DNA from: Takakia lepidozioides
Lineage: Eukaryota > Streptophyta > Takakiopsida > Takakiales > Takakiaceae
Direction: 5' to 3'
DNA length: 64,000 bases
Assembly: GCA_030704615.1 (NCBI GenBank)
Contig: CM060733.1
Coordinates: forward strand, 1,242,001-1,306,000
The position numbers were made by a program, and so were the translations under genes. The notes beneath the pieces were generated by a model. The model was not told the DNA's origin. It saw only the letters and a program-made list of their open reading frames with translations, and made no database searches. Positions 1 through 15,200 of this stretch are shown piece by piece (positions within the stretch are counted from its first letter, which is position 1; every line of letters begins with the position of its first letter).

Positions 1-220
1 AGTTGATGGTTACCTGTGAAAAATTGACTGCATAGACTGCGGAAGTCCTCAAGGCAGAATTCAAGTTTCAACCCACTGGAGTATATCACTCGGCCACAGT
101 TCAAAACAATCCAGAATGGGGTTGATATAAAAGCTTGCATTGACAGCACACCCAAAAGTTTTATGGTGCTACTGTAACCATCTGTTGAGAATGAGTGAGG
201 TGTTAGGGTCGATGCTTTAC

Positions 221-3200
221 TTGATTAAGGGGGTCTGTGGTTGCACTTGGATCTTCTTCGTAGTCTCCAACCTCAATCTTCGGCCACCAACAATGTCTCA
301 AAATACGTTTGCAACATCATACTGCACAATAAACTTCTCTTCTCTTGCTAGTAACATCAATTTATCAGGTTCTGAAATCTTCATTTGGTTTTGATTCAGA
401 GAAAAAGAAAAGTTTGACTAGTCAAAATTGATCAATTTCCACACTGCACGTGAAGTGCCGGTTCCTGGTGGACCAAATTTGCAAAATTGATAACATATAA
501 CAGGGTAAAACAGTAGTATCAGTTCAGAGTGCAGCTTTGTCTGCTTGTAGCTGCAGTGGGCTCTCTCTTCTCTATTTTCCTCTCTGACTGTGATTGATAC
601 CCAGGCACTCGTCAAAGATCCCCAGTCCTACAAAGATTTAGCTTACCTCTTCTGTGAGAAGATGCTGCATGTCTGAAAGAGGTTGGAAAACAGAAGAATG
701 ACCATTATTGGCTGACTTTGTTGGCACAAGTTGCGGGTGATTTGCACTCTCATCATCTTCCTCTTCAAACTCCTCCCATTCGTCATCCTGAGAGACAACT
801 GTTGTATCAGACTGCCCTTGCTACAGTATCACGTACACCCCAGATAGACAACTTGGAAAAAAGAATGAAACACAATATTGACAGGGGGCTCTGAGAACCT
901 TACTGAAATTTTCTCGATGTTTCACAAAGGTTGTTATTGAGGTTTCCGGTTTAAATTTGAACACAGGTGCCTCCCCTTTCCCTCGAGCAAAAGTTAAAAA
1001 GAGGAAATGCTGCAGCTGTGGCTGACCATATCAGCATTTCTTGGCTATCCACAGATGTTATCAGAGTATTTTGTTTACAAAGTTCGTTCAGGGGTGCCTA
1101 GCTCATTCGGGCAAAAATAAAGAAAGAAATATAGTCCCTTGCGATGACTAACAAGGCTTTGATATGCTATGTGCTACTCAATGTTCCTGTTGGTTGCAGA
1201 AGCCATACCCTTCTGTGCATAATTAGGATTCATTCTGTACCGTGCTTGCTTAACTGGTACAGAATCAGGTTCCAACTCAATCTTATTCCACCACTGCCTA
1301 AGAAAGTTTTAAGGGCTGAAGATTTAAGAGGCAATGCTAGAGCTGAAGAAATACTCATAAAATCTCGATGCAGGCATCAGACCAGCAGTACTCACATTAT
1401 CAGGTCCAGCTGTTTGCTCTTGTAGCTCCACCAATGCATCTGCTAGCAAAGACAGGAGCTGCAAGCATTGCCATCAACTTTGTCAACATGATCCCAAATA
1501 AGGTGTTTCTTTTTGTCAGAGTAATCAATAGCCATCTTCTATGGAATGAGACCTGAGGCAAAGGTTAGGGGGGGGAGCAGACCTTGGCACAAAGCAGCAT
1601 CTGTGACCACCGGTCAGGTGCAACTTTGGCCCTTGATCGTGTCACTATCCCACTTGTGCTTGACTGCATTGAAAAAAGATAAGGATTCAGCTCAAGGCAA
1701 GCACACCTTGTACACTGAGGGTAACTCATTGAATAGAATGAAAGATTCTCTTGTTGGGCACTTAAATCTCAAAAACTTTAAAAGGACGTTCGCATTGTCT
1801 CCAAATCCTACATATGGACGGTGCTGCCAACCTGCAGGTGAAAGTATGTTGCTGATGCATAGGTGGATCTCCCCAGGGTAGGTTACAATTCCCCCCAGTG
1901 ATTGCTGATGAGAGCACACTAGAAACCAAATGACCCAATGGAGGAGATATGGAGACCTGACATTTTATATACATCTGCATCCTGGTTGAAGCTGCTAATC
2001 ATGGTACTAGTGGAAAGATTGTCTCTTGGAAAGGACCTTCAGAAGCCGGCCTTGTACATGAATTTGTGAGAGCTGTGGATGGCCAGATGCCAGTACCAAT
2101 GCCAAGGCAGTTGTACTCACTTTGATCTGGTATGATCCAGGCATATCCCCTGTTTATCACAACAGAGCAAGCACATGATACTGACTATTCAAAGCACATC
2201 ATGAAGGACTAGTATTGAAAAAATCTTTATGGTCACATGACCACAACCGTAATCTTCTTGAGCTGACCAAAAGGACATTGGAGCCAGATATTCCCAAAAT
2301 AAAGACACTTTGGCAGCCAATGGACTCCATGTGGAGCTTTATGGTCTTCTCCTTTGGTGAAATGATCAGGGACAATACCTGATGAATCTCTGCCCCTTCC
2401 TCTCTTTGGGCTGAGAATTCATGGCTTTAAGCATCCAGACATAGCAAGCACTAACCTTGGTGCATCGTCCATTCTGACATGACATAGGCTAGTGAATGCT
2501 CAAAGCCTTTAGCAGGCACCGTCAATAGCAAATCCAGAAGCTGCCCCACATTGGGAGCTGCCATATGCACCTGCAGAAAGAAGACACACAAGTATGCCGT
2601 GAGTATGCCCTGAGGAGTAGTAATCAGTTGAATGCTATGAAGCTATGTTGGGGTGTTTGAAGTTTGTAGCTGAAAGAGACCCCCTTTCTTAATACTTAGG
2701 ACCAGTGAACTCTGTCAGGGATATGGAAGGCCTATTCCCTCTCTCGTTCCCATTCACATCGGGTCCAAGTGTAACAAGGCTTCCTCCTACTGTTTGACTG
2801 TTTTTTCATGGGAAGTAGTCTTCTGGGTGCAGCTCTAGTTGCTTACCTGCCTGGCATTTGGGTTTTCCTTGGCAGGTCAGGGTTGTGCTCATTTCGATGT
2901 TCATCTATGGTGCTTCCTCTTTCCTTGCCAAAAGAGAAAGACAAAGTTTCCATTAACACTCACCAGTCTTGCAAACACAAGCAGTAACGAAGTCGTCAGC
3001 CCCGGAATTTTAGTAGACTGCATACGATCAACAAGCGCGGCAATCAGATCCCGAATGTGTGGGGCCATACGTCCTGACAGTTGCATTATCAGCTGTGTCA
3101 CAAAGCTCCCGACAAACAACGATCCCGAGCTGTCCACCACCGGATTGAGCAGCCTACACATACCACATACTGTGAGTTCCTTCCAAACTACCCAGAGAGG

Positions 3201-6200
3201 ACGATGACATTTTCAACAGAAAGTGGCCTGCGATACCTTGCAGCCACGTCCAACAGTGTGCCCATTGTGAGGTCCGTTCCCCCCCACGCTAGTAAAGCTT
3301 CGCCTCCTTCCCTGACAAAGGCTCCCAAGCATTCTGTTGCATTCTGCAGCAATGGCCAAGAAGATGAATTGAAGGAGGTTGAGGAGTACGAAAGTAAGAG
3401 TGCGAGTCATAGCACATTGACATCCAATCCCCACCTCTCCCTCTACTTGGTCCCATGTGTGCCCAAGGTCCCATGTGGACATTCTTTCTCTCCATCTCTC
3501 TAAGCATTTTCTGTCCAAACTGTCCAAGGAGTATATGGTCACAAGGCTACAGCAAACAAAGTTTTGTGAGTACATTCTATAGGCATTGGCTCTTGTTCTG
3601 CCCAAACTGGGCATGAGGTCTATGGCCACAAGGCTATGGAAACGTCATCTTGAGTGCATTCTATATGTATTGATAGGCTACAGTAATCTTGTCTGCTGTG
3701 TACATCTATACAGTTTCCTCTCTTCTGTTTCAAATCTCTGGACAAATATACAAGTGCTGAATGATTGTGGTTGGAAAGCTCATGCTGTAGCACATAAAAG
3801 AAAAATTTCACAAAAGTCTCAGACTACATTTTAACACTAGCACGCGTGCCAACTCAATGCAGAACTAAGCCACCGGAGCTTCTTGAGAGGAGCACTCCAC
3901 CATACTTACTTGGAGCTCACTGTGGTCATCACTTTCCATGACAATCCGAACCACTGGACTGAAGGTTGTATGATATGTTGCCCGCACTACATCCAGTGGA
4001 GCTTTCTGCAGACAGACAATTTTAGAAGGATCTCCCTCTTTCCTTGCTCTTCTTCATTGAAAGGGGAAACTATCAAATCAACTTTACACACAGAACCTTC
4101 GCAAGGACAGGGTCAGCAATAGAGACAGCTGAGTGCAGCCTACTCAGGAGAGAATGGACCTACCTTGGTATATCTATTAAAGTTTTCTTGTCACAAGAAA
4201 GTTTTTATACCAAGGATTTTCATTTGACACACCAACTTGTAGCATCACCACCAGTCGGTAGCCCAGTTGGGTAGTGCACGGAGTGCTACCCAAGTGATTC
4301 TGAGTTCAAATCCAGCTACCTTGTCGGGTCTGGTGTAATCTTCTCCCCCTCCCCCTCCCTGGGGCGGTGTCCCGTGCACCTTGTGCTCAGCGCCTCATGG
4401 TGAGGTTACTGTGAAAGAGGTTATTTCCTCCTCTGACCACCTTTAGGAAAATGAAATCCCCACCAGAAGGACAGGAAATGCAGAACTTCTCTCCATTTCT
4501 CTCATTGCCTTTGGACCCAGGTACTCACAGAATGATGCCGATTTCAGCCATAATGCCTGAGCTGTTTAGTGAGGTTTGGAGATGGAACTCACCACTTGAG
4601 CAGGGTGAGGGGTATCTGAGTAGGGGCCATGCAGGTTCAAGGAAGAAGCTATCTACACTAAATCACATGCTCACCTTACAGTCTATGATTGACTTGAGCA
4701 GGGCATGCCAACTCATAGAGAGATCTAAGCCTTCCTAATGGAATTTCAGATTTTGTTCCCCATGCTTCCCTTCATCACTATGTAAGACAGGGTGCTCAAA
4801 GATCCGATCACTGTATTATATGTGCATGTCAAAGGAGGGTGCTGGCAGGTGGAGAACTGTTTGAGGAGGTGATGCAAGGCTGCTCACCCACTCGTCAAAA
4901 ATTACAACCTTGGCCTCCCATGGCAATAATATAATCACCTTCTCGAGTTATACCCAAATAGGTGATATTTTCTTTCTATCTCTTGCTTTCCCATTTTCTG
5001 CTCCGACCAGACCTAGCCCAGGCTCCATAGTCACAGCCAGTTCTAGAGTACATCTCCCTCCTCCTTTCTGCTTCATACCCTCGTCAACTTATCCAAATAG
5101 GGCCTGGGGTTGAAGGTCACAAGGCTATGGCAAGCTAAGTCCTTTGTATCTTTTCTCCCCTTCAGCAGGGAGGGATACAAAGAATTAAAAAGGGATCTAG
5201 TGTGGTGCAGCCAGAGAAACAAGAAGAAAGGTTAATGGAAAGAGGAAGGGAAGCAGAGGGACCTGAAGAAAGTGATGAGAGAGTTTAGGGCAGGGCCAGA
5301 TTGATATTTATTTGCTATACACAGACCAACTAAAACCACACTGCCAAGACTAGTAGTGCAGTAATAGCAACCCCTTTGCTGAAACTGGCGAAACTACCTG
5401 AGATAGGTAAATTTGATGCTAACCTTGAGCAACATCGCAAGAACGTCGAGTGCACCAACCACGAGCCCTGGAGCCTGGTGCTGGGGCTGCCACATAAATA
5501 GACCTGGAGACCCATCAGAAAGGTTCCCTGGATATGTCTCCACAACATGTCTCGCGGTTTATTCATAACCAAATATCTGGTAGCTCAAAACTCATTGCAT
5601 CCTGAGGCTTTCGGTTTCTTCAAGGGAAAAACTTACATTTGAAAGAATGGAGGAAAGGAAGGGCAATACACGCGCAGTCAGTGGTTCCAGACATCCTGGA
5701 AGATTCCTCATGGTCTGCATGCACCAACAAAACCAGCTTCATATTTCAGACCTACAAAATGTCCTTAAACTTCAGCAGGTACAATATCAATTGGAATGCA
5801 CTAAAGGCATTGGCAGCCCTTCAATTGGCTAGGAGCTGCTTTTTCTCTCTGAGAAACCAGTGCTACAGGTATAAAAGTAAAAGTCGGAAATTGGAAGCAG
5901 ATGTGATTCAAGTCCCAAATTCTAGGAGCGAAATCACCTAAATGTCATAAGAACGTCACTGTTACCAACAAAAAGCCAAACTTTGTCAAGGGACGCAAAG
6001 CGTTCACAAAATAATTCCAGATATTATTTGACACAGATCTTTTAGTACTATATACCCTGTGACAAAGCATCCAACAGATGGCCCAGTGGTTAGGGCACAA
6101 GGCCGCCTTACAAGTGGTCGTGGATGCCAAGCCACATAGGTGTATGTTGGACGTCACCCATTATGACCAACCCAGCTATAAAAGGGGGGTCACTGGGTCA

Positions 6201-9200
6201 ACCGGTTACTTAATCTGTGGTGCCTGGGGACTATTAAGTCCTTGGGGGAATTGGGCAACTGCGTTGCACCGGTTACAGCCGTTAGAAGATCCACCTTCCA
6301 AATGGAAAGCAGTAGCCCTTTGGGTTGAAGTGGCACCATAAGTTACGCTTGCTTCGGCAAGAGTCTTCCTCTGTCTCTCTCTCCCCTGTGATAATTCAGA
6401 AGGGTGGAAAGCTGCTCGTCTTAACCAGCCATCACCAGCCTTCAGCATGGTTACAGGGGGTTCAGCGTCCAGACTTTGAAAGGATAACCATGGCAGTCTT
6501 GTAAGATCAGACATCCATTTGCTGTTGATTACTAAACTGTACTATGGTTCTCCATGAGAAGAGATAGAAGGTACACTCCAAAATTGAGGAGTACATCTCT
6601 TCTGACATCAGTGATTATGAATGGCAGGGAGAGTCAAACTCTCCCTGCAACAAACCTTACCACCTCCAGCTATATTTTTGACAAATTTTTAGTAGTAGAT
6701 ACGTATACAAGATCAACTATAACCTGCCTTCAAGAATAAAATATAAAAGGAGGATCAAACTCAGCGAACCTCGAGAAGTTCAATGGCATCGATGCTAATG
6801 AAGGGATCAAACACATGGTGCGCCCATACAGTCAGTACTAAGGGAGATATGGTGGGCTCCACTGCTGCTGCAGCCTGGTCATCTGTGCATGTGAAGAGAA
6901 ACCAACATAAGAAATACTGCCGATCGATCCCTCCGTGCGGAATCAAGCACCTGAATGAAAAAGTTTGATAAAATGAATTGTCCTTGAAATGATTACTTTC
7001 TTTGCGTTTCTATTGTTGCTGGGGCAGACTTTTAATGATATAACAACTGACGAAGAAGCATCAGCTTGCAACCACACACCTGCCTTGACTGCAGCTTGCA
7101 ATGTCTCCAGCACAAGATGTAGCGTCTCATCAGATGCCTGCAACACAACAGCACATGTAGGCCATCACTTCAGACTAGGCAGCCAACTTGAGATTAAACA
7201 AAGCAATTGTCTCAGGCACACTGAAAGTTCACATCCACGCCCAGTGGTTGAGCTCCCCCCTTGGATTCTTGTAGCAATTCCACTTAAGGTGTAGGCATTT
7301 TCCATGTGTAAACAAGTTGGGAGCTGCAGCAAAATAGCTACCAGATGCCAATTCCTTGAAGACTTTGATATAAACCTGACAGAATATTACATTTCCATCT
7401 TTTTGGGAAAAAGAAATGCACCAAAATCATTCCACAGCAGAACAGAATATACCCTGTAGCACTATATGTGCTGGTGCCTACTAATAACCCTCTGTCCTGA
7501 TATTACGTTAGAGGCTCAGGGTTGTCGAGGTTCTGAGCATGGACTGGACAATAAAAGATCCTCGGCAATGCCAGTAGGATTAGTTACTTAAGTACGAAAG
7601 ATGAGGATCCTGTCTCCTAGGGTCCTGCCTAGATGGGCGGAGAGAAATTGGCTGAGAAATTGCTGCTATATTTCGCCTTGTTTTCAGCTGCAATAATGAT
7701 CACATCCTCGTACAGCTCGTTGCTTATGGCAGAGAGGCTAAAACTATTGTCAGTCAATCACAGCTTTTGATTCTACTGAGCATTGGAGGTACCAATAGAA
7801 GGGACTTTGGACTTCACAAAAACCTGTTGAAGAAGCCCTAGGAGAGCGCCAAATATGGGAGGCAGGTGTGGCCGCAAGACCGAGAGATCCACTAGAGGAA
7901 ATAGCTGTGCAAGGGCCCGACAAGCTCCCACCTTTATAGGAGCAGGTCTACAGCCACCCAACAAACCACACTCAGCCATCTTTTATAACAGACGGTAGTC
8001 AATCGTTTGCAGATGCACAACTATAACCAGGTCATGAAACCTTCTGCCGCAAATTATGTGCGTCCTATGCCTGGACATGAGTTACTAGCAGTAGACTAAA
8101 GTAAAGGAAGACCTGATCTCTAACAACAGCTCTCCATTGAGGTAAGTTTGGCAGGACAAGGCATCTGTTTTGCTTCCACCTGCAAATCTGCCTTCATCAG
8201 GAATAGCAACTACATGCAGCCTGCTGCTTCCAGATTTTGTAAGTCCTTGCATGACTCACCAAACACTAAGTGGTGATCCCCAAGGATTTTGTAAGGGCAG
8301 TACTTTAGAGCGAATAGCACCATCTATTAATAGAACGAACTTGGATGCCAGAAGAATTCTGAAAACAACAAAAAAGAAAAATATGAAACTGCATCACTTG
8401 GACTTCATTCAATGAGTCTAAACTTACACATCATCTGCCAAGCCCCTTATTGCTGCAAAGAAGAACTTCTCTGACCTTTTCCTGTCAATCTGCACCAAGA
8501 ATCAGGCAAAGTCATTTAACCTTGAAAGAAGGTATTCACCGAAAGTGCTCCACATTTTTCTATAATTTAATCACACATCCATATTTGTCTATACTACATC
8601 TGTCTATGCATACATCAGCTTTCCCTTCAATGTCTGTAAATTTTGTCCCGAAATATTTTGATAGAGAACCATTGCGACTGGATTTACAGTGGGGGTTAAT
8701 CAGGTATGATTTAGTAGAACTTCTACTGGGAACCTCCATTCGACTTTATTTGCATACGACCAGACTCATGCAAGTAAAGCTAAGGCTGGAAGGGAAATTT
8801 GATAAGCTTAAAATGCAGAAAGGCAAGCATTTCTTGAGAAGTATTATCCAGAAGATCGAAACTGAGTAGTACTGATGTTAAATATTGAAGACCATTTGCA
8901 TGGACAGGGATGCAAGTCAGGGCTCACTGTATTGGAGAACTTAGCTGCAGCCCACAAAGCCCGTCCATGAAGAAAAGGGCACTCCATCATAGCTGAGAAT
9001 CAACAGCTCAATAAGGTGGAATGTTACAGTAGCCAGTGATTTACAATTGTAATCGTAAATAACACATCAGTACATATACTACATCATCCACATCATATTT
9101 TATCTACTGTTTACGTGGCACAAAGATTATTCATTATGGCATTTTGTGGAAACTTGAAGATTCGATGCTGAGCACCAGGCCTTCCTGGTAAGCCAGGTTG

Positions 9201-12200
9201 TCTACCAGCCATAACAATTCCATTACTTGGGGGGTCTAAGCGCAACAAATCGAATGAGAACTTTGCAGCTGCAATTCATTTTCATGTCACAGTTGTTGTC
9301 TCTTGATCCAGTTGCACTTTTGCAAACAAGAACTTGCCTCCTGTTAAAAATAAGGCTTTGAGACTTTTAAATGGATATCAAGCGACATTCATCCACTAGT
9401 GCACAATCCCTACACTTACCTGTCACTCCAAGGTCCTCAGTGAGGATGTTGTCAAGAAATGGTTCAAAATTGTAGACAAATGTCCCTTCTTCCTGGACAA
9501 TTGCATCAGAAGAAAAGCAGCAGTTACGCAACGTTGTAACAACAAGCAGTACACATTACCCGACTCTTGGTATCACACCCCCACCAAGGAACTGATATAT
9601 GACCTCTACATTCACTGCTTGAAGGAAAAAAGAGAAAAAATCAACCTGCAAAATGTTAAGAATGAAGGAAGCAAGTAAAAAAGACAGGTAGACATAAGAG
9701 TGAAAGGCAGAAGGTGGATACCTTGGCTTCATACAGAATACTAGCCACATTCCCTATTGCAAGGATAGCAGCCTCTCGCAACTGCCATCACAACAAAGAT
9801 ATGATATGCAGTCATGAATATAGATGTACAGCATAAGCGACCTTTCTGCCGGACCGTCTGCAACTCAAGCACTACTGCATTTTTACAGGATGGACCACTC
9901 ATGGTCAAATTCGCACATTGGCTGAGCATCGTCTAAATTCGTCAGATGGCTCATAAAATAGGATTTGCCCATTTTGTACCGCATGCAAAGAGGAGAAAGA
10001 ACACCACTTCTTATGGGGGGAGCCCCGTGTGTCTGTCTCTCTCTCTCTCTCTCTCTCGCTCAAACTGGGCGCGGGGTCAATGGCCACAAGGCTATGGCAA
10101 ACAACGTCTTATGAGTACAATCTCTCTCTCTCTCGCGCGTTCCGCTCAAACTGGGCGGGGGTCAATGGCCACAAGGCTACGGCAAACAACGTCTTATGAG
10201 TACATTCTCTCTCTCTCTTGCAACATCAATGGCCACAAGGCTACAGCAAACAACGTCTTATGAGTACATTCTCTCTTGTAACCTGAACAACCTGAAGACA
10301 GTATCCACTTTCTGATACATTGCCCGGGATATTCTCACCAGAGAGTGACCCTCTTCAGGATGATCAAGAACATTGTCCCAGCACCTCTGTTCGCCAACTT
10401 TCAAAATCTTGAGGCTGAGCCTAAAGCCTGCGCTGTTGGGGTCTAACTTTGGGCTGCTCACACACAGCAGACTGATGCCTCTGTGAAGGGCTTTCTAGAG
10501 GAATCTGGAAAGCCCGAACTAATTATTTATACCAAGGTAAGTCACACTAGTGGGGTGAACCCCTCACAAAGGTAGTTTCTGGTCCCTTTTGTTCCGCCCA
10601 AACTGGGCACGGGCTCTATGGCCACAAGGCTACGGCAAACACCATCTTATGCGTAAAACTGCATTCCAGTCACAAACAGACATCAAGCAGGAAGAGCAAA
10701 ATAGATGCACATCAGTGGTCACCTTCCACCAGTCGACACGGCCCTGTGCTTTAGCCTGAACAGCTTCTTGAAGTCGTTGCTGCACAGCCTCTACTATTAG
10801 ACGAAGGCCATCTGCTTCGTAGGTACTCACTAATTCTTCAAGTAGCAGCATCCCTGTCAGAGATATATCCATGTAAACGCAGAGTAGACTCCAGACATTT
10901 GAAAAATAAAAGAATTAAACTTGTAAATCCATCTTACAAGCAATCAGTAGAAAGAGAGGACCTTCGTAGTGTAATACAAAGACCATGAAAAATTCAAAAA
11001 ATACGGAACAAACAGAACAATGCAGTAATCTGAAGAGTCAATGACAGATAACAAGACCATTCAACTACTTTTTAAATAGCAAGTGACTAGCTGCTATGAC
11101 TTCCCACTCACTTCCTGAATTCCCAACAGTGGGTGCAAATCTACTGAGTTTCTGAAATCATTCCAAAGGATAGCAAGAAACAGCAAAAGGAACAGTTTAG
11201 CAATCAAACATCATCGAGGCAACAACACAAAACATAGCGAGCACTAAAATGGACCCTAAAAGAAAGGACAGCACAGAACAGCAAATTAACAATTCCTTGA
11301 GGCACCAGCTTGTCACTACTTGGAAGCTCCACATCCCCAGAGTGACAGAAAATCTCATCGACGTGTACTTAGTAAAAACTCCATTTAGTATATTATAGTA
11401 ACAATTATGATCCACTTGATCTGTATCAAGCTGAGAACCAGTGACAGATGCAGATGTGGACTTCTTCCTTCTCTACATCACTACCATTCCATTCATAACA
11501 AGGATCTTTGGCGGGTTGGAGGAGGGACATCAGGAAAGGACAGCATACAGAGACAGACAAGACAATCCTTCGTCCAACCTGAAACGCGGCAACTGTAAGT
11601 AACATCATCTTCATCAGCAACATATTGATTTGGATCTGACGACCAAGTTTGTACCTATATTCCAATTCACAGAGAAACCTGAGGCTTTGATCCGTACATC
11701 TACCACTGCCACAGAAGTAAACGTAGATACATCAAATAATAACACAAAAAGCTAGTCAATTTCTTTCAAAAAAAAACACACTGACCAAAACAAGTACTGA
11801 TTCAGGGACAAGCAAAGGGCTCAACAAAGACTGTCCTTTCAACGTGCAATATTCTTCAGATAACCGTGGTGGTGTAGAGAAATGATTAGACCAACTCAAT
11901 ACATCTTAGTGCACGTCTAGGATAATCTGGTTGGGACAAACGGTAGCCTATTAAAGCTTGTCAATCCTATTGCTCAGCTTATGGGCTCTAAAGTTCGCCA
12001 AAACAAGTCTCGAAACAATAAAAAGTACCTGTTCCTCAGTCATTTGCATATAGCCGATCGTGTAGTATACCAACTCACCCACACTCTTCTGCACTATCTG
12101 CTTAGACGGAAGATTGAAACATATTATGAAAACTTCATATATTAGTCGTCAAATTACAAACCATACCCAAAGCTACTACAAACATGCACTGCATCTCAAT

Positions 12201-15200
12201 GTACTGACATCTTTCCACTGCCTTCCAATCTGTCGTGCAGAGACAGACCTTACTGAAGCGAGGGCTGGACACAGCTGTCAGCAGGAACTCGAACAGCTGC
12301 CAAACACACAACTATTTCAGAGTCAAACCCCATAAAACATAGACAAGCTTCCCTGTTGGACTTACTAACTGTGGAAACAAACTCTAAGCTACCAAATTGG
12401 ACAGTTGAAGGAAGAATGTCAACCTGAATTGCAAAAGCTTCCAAACTTTGATCGCTTCCATCCGAATCCGCCAAGCCAGCATAGGACTCCTGTGACCCTT
12501 GGACCGATGCTAGCTCATACACATTCAAGCCTGAGACAAATGTCTGCCATAACGGACCAAGCACCACTGGAAAGACAATGTTTAAGTTCAAAGAAAGGAT
12601 ATACGTAATACTGTTCATGTATTACCTATGTACATGAGACTACACCTGCCATAACCAATGGCCCGTAACAGCTCACCCCCACTCCTGTCTGCTTGTCGGG
12701 TCAACACAATGTTGGCTGCACGCACCTAAAATTGGAGAAACACCGCCTTTTGCTTCAAACTGGTGGAACCTAACGAGGTGTATGAAGGGTAGTCATTTGC
12801 TACACAACTGGGGAGAACTCAGTGCATTCTTCGTCTCAAAGGTCTAATGTCCTATGACTATACAAATTGCTCGTGATCCTGACAATCAGCATGCATATTG
12901 CAATGTCCATCAGTCAGATGCCAAGAGTTGTGGAAGTTTTCGTTCACCTGGAAACTCTGCTGATGCCAGTTTGGGAAAGTTCTCAACAATCCGCATCAAA
13001 GTTTTTAAAGCCTGCCAATAAGTAACCAGATTCTTTGTTTCAGAGAAGTAAGAAAAGTCTAGGCAAAACAAAATCAACTGATCTGGCCGCTTGCAGTATT
13101 GTACAGCTCCTACTTTGCATTTTCTTCCCTAAATTTTCCCTTTGTAATCAAAATTCCTTCCTGACTGAACACGCAACACAAAAGATGTGAGACCATAGTA
13201 ACACAAATCCATTGGCTTATCCTCGGGAACAATTCTATGGATGCCTTTGAGCTGGCAAACATTTTCTAGATAACAATTTCACACTGGGGCCAGGAGGTCA
13301 TGCATTATGCTGTAATGCTATGGTCTACAGAAACGTACTGCTGTACTGTCCCCAAACAGTCTCAGCTTCACCACAACTTAGTAAGGACTACAATCTGCAC
13401 TGGTATGCTCAAACATATCACTCGGCATCAAAGTAACAGTCCTTTGAAGATCACTTGACAACACCACTCTTACGTGACTGGAGGAAATTTTGTCAAGCAC
13501 ATGCATTCCACTTGCAATAAAGCCTGCCTAGAAAACCGAATTTTGGTCATCATGTAGCAAAGAGACACAGATGTCAGTTGACATACCTCCATTCTCAGGC
13601 CCCAATCACCAGTATCCTCAGCAGGTACGGGCGGGGACAAGATTTGAGCAAACTGTTCCATCCACGCTTTGAGCATGGGTGACATCAGCGCCCTCGTTTC
13701 CGACTGCAATTTCTCCCCCCAGAACAAACACAAGATTGTTAGGAAGAAAGTAAGGGGTGCAGCGATTCATATTCCTGACACCTTCAAACACTTTACTAAA
13801 GACTCATGGCGGTGTTGGACACTAGAGCGCAGGATGACATAGGCATATGCATAGTAACCCCTATCCCTATCCATACCCTTCAGAGTCAAAAGATAGAAAC
13901 ATTACAAACCAGCGCCTGAATTGTAATTAACCTTATCAGCTGCAAAATCTTTCCAAAACATAAATTGAACAGCTTAACACACCTGGTACGCACCACTCAT
14001 GACTCCCAGGGTAGAAATACAACTGTGCAAAATGATGAGAGCTCGCCGTCGCAATGAGGGCTCATAAGCCTATACCCAGCCAGCAACAGACTGACTTTGA
14101 GGAATCGTCAAGCCTGTACTCTCAGCATGAACAGTCTCATACACCAATGTTCACTAATCTCAAGAAGCTAAGCAAGACCACAAATTCCCAGAGTAGCTGT
14201 AGGCTGGTCCTAAGAAAAGTTTACATTGACAGAAGTCAAGCTTACTTCTGTAGAGGAGACAATGGCATAGAGAGATGGAAAAAGCACTGGCACTAAGGGG
14301 GGCAATTGGACATCATCAAGATCACCAGCGAACAGTGCCAAACACCTCAATGCTCCATGAACTGCCACACACTCCCAAGCACCACCTTAGCTAGCAGATC
14401 CATAATGACCAACCAACCAACTTCACCCACAGAGCACAACTACACAGTGAACTTCAACAAAAAATCCTACTGTCACAGGTATAACAACAATCCCGAGTAA
14501 GGATATCAGGACCGGCAGGAGAAGAACAACCGACGGAGAGTTTAAGTCGGCAAGGAGCTTGAACTCTGACTGTGCCCTGCTATGTACCAGCTACCTCTGC
14601 ATTTCATATCGTAGACTTAACCCAATCTGCATGTATATGGGCTCAACCTGAGCATTTCCAGGATGTCGGAAAATGCACAGTTGCAATTCTTTTGAATTCC
14701 AGTTTCTGAAAAGCTCCCACATGTACAAGTTCTTTGATCCCAACAGCCACACAGTTGATCCACACAGATTGCACCTGAGACTGCTATCATGGTCTTTCTG
14801 TTGAACTACTTAATGGAGGCAGCACAGAATGTCTGTGACCATCTTGCCATTGCTTGGTTCCTTGAACACACTTCAGATTGTCTTTACTCAAAATCCAGTG
14901 TGGACAGGCTGCTCACAATGTCTCTACTATTTTTTGCAATAGCAATACTGAAGTCTTTGGATTGACCGTCTGGGAAGCAGGTTGCCTGTGGCTTGAAGCT
15001 TGCATGGTTTTTGGACATAAAAAGGCTCACCATCATTTTGTTGATGTTTTAGGAGCACGTGCGGTGATGTCTCTTTGGCTCCATACCTTCAATGTTCCTC
15101 CATCATCCTCACCTCATATGCATATTATCTCCAAATTTCTTGGTGGAGAAATAATGCAAGAACCTTTGTGTCCTATTTAGGATCCATCAAACATACCTTT

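Noticed and set aside
2290-2400. Kinase-like peptide on plus (SFGEMI after a WSF stretch)
   Set aside because: Too short, no other kinase motif nearby, and the surrounding DNA lies within the importin-9 gene on minus.
3081-3503. 140-codon ORF on plus
   Set aside because: It is antisense to well-supported importin-9 exons (3237-3343 and 2964-3153).
4255-4330. Possible tRNA gene
   Set aside because: A and B boxes are present, but no intact cloverleaf or acceptor stem is visible, and a second copy shares a long non-tRNA body, so it is a SINE.
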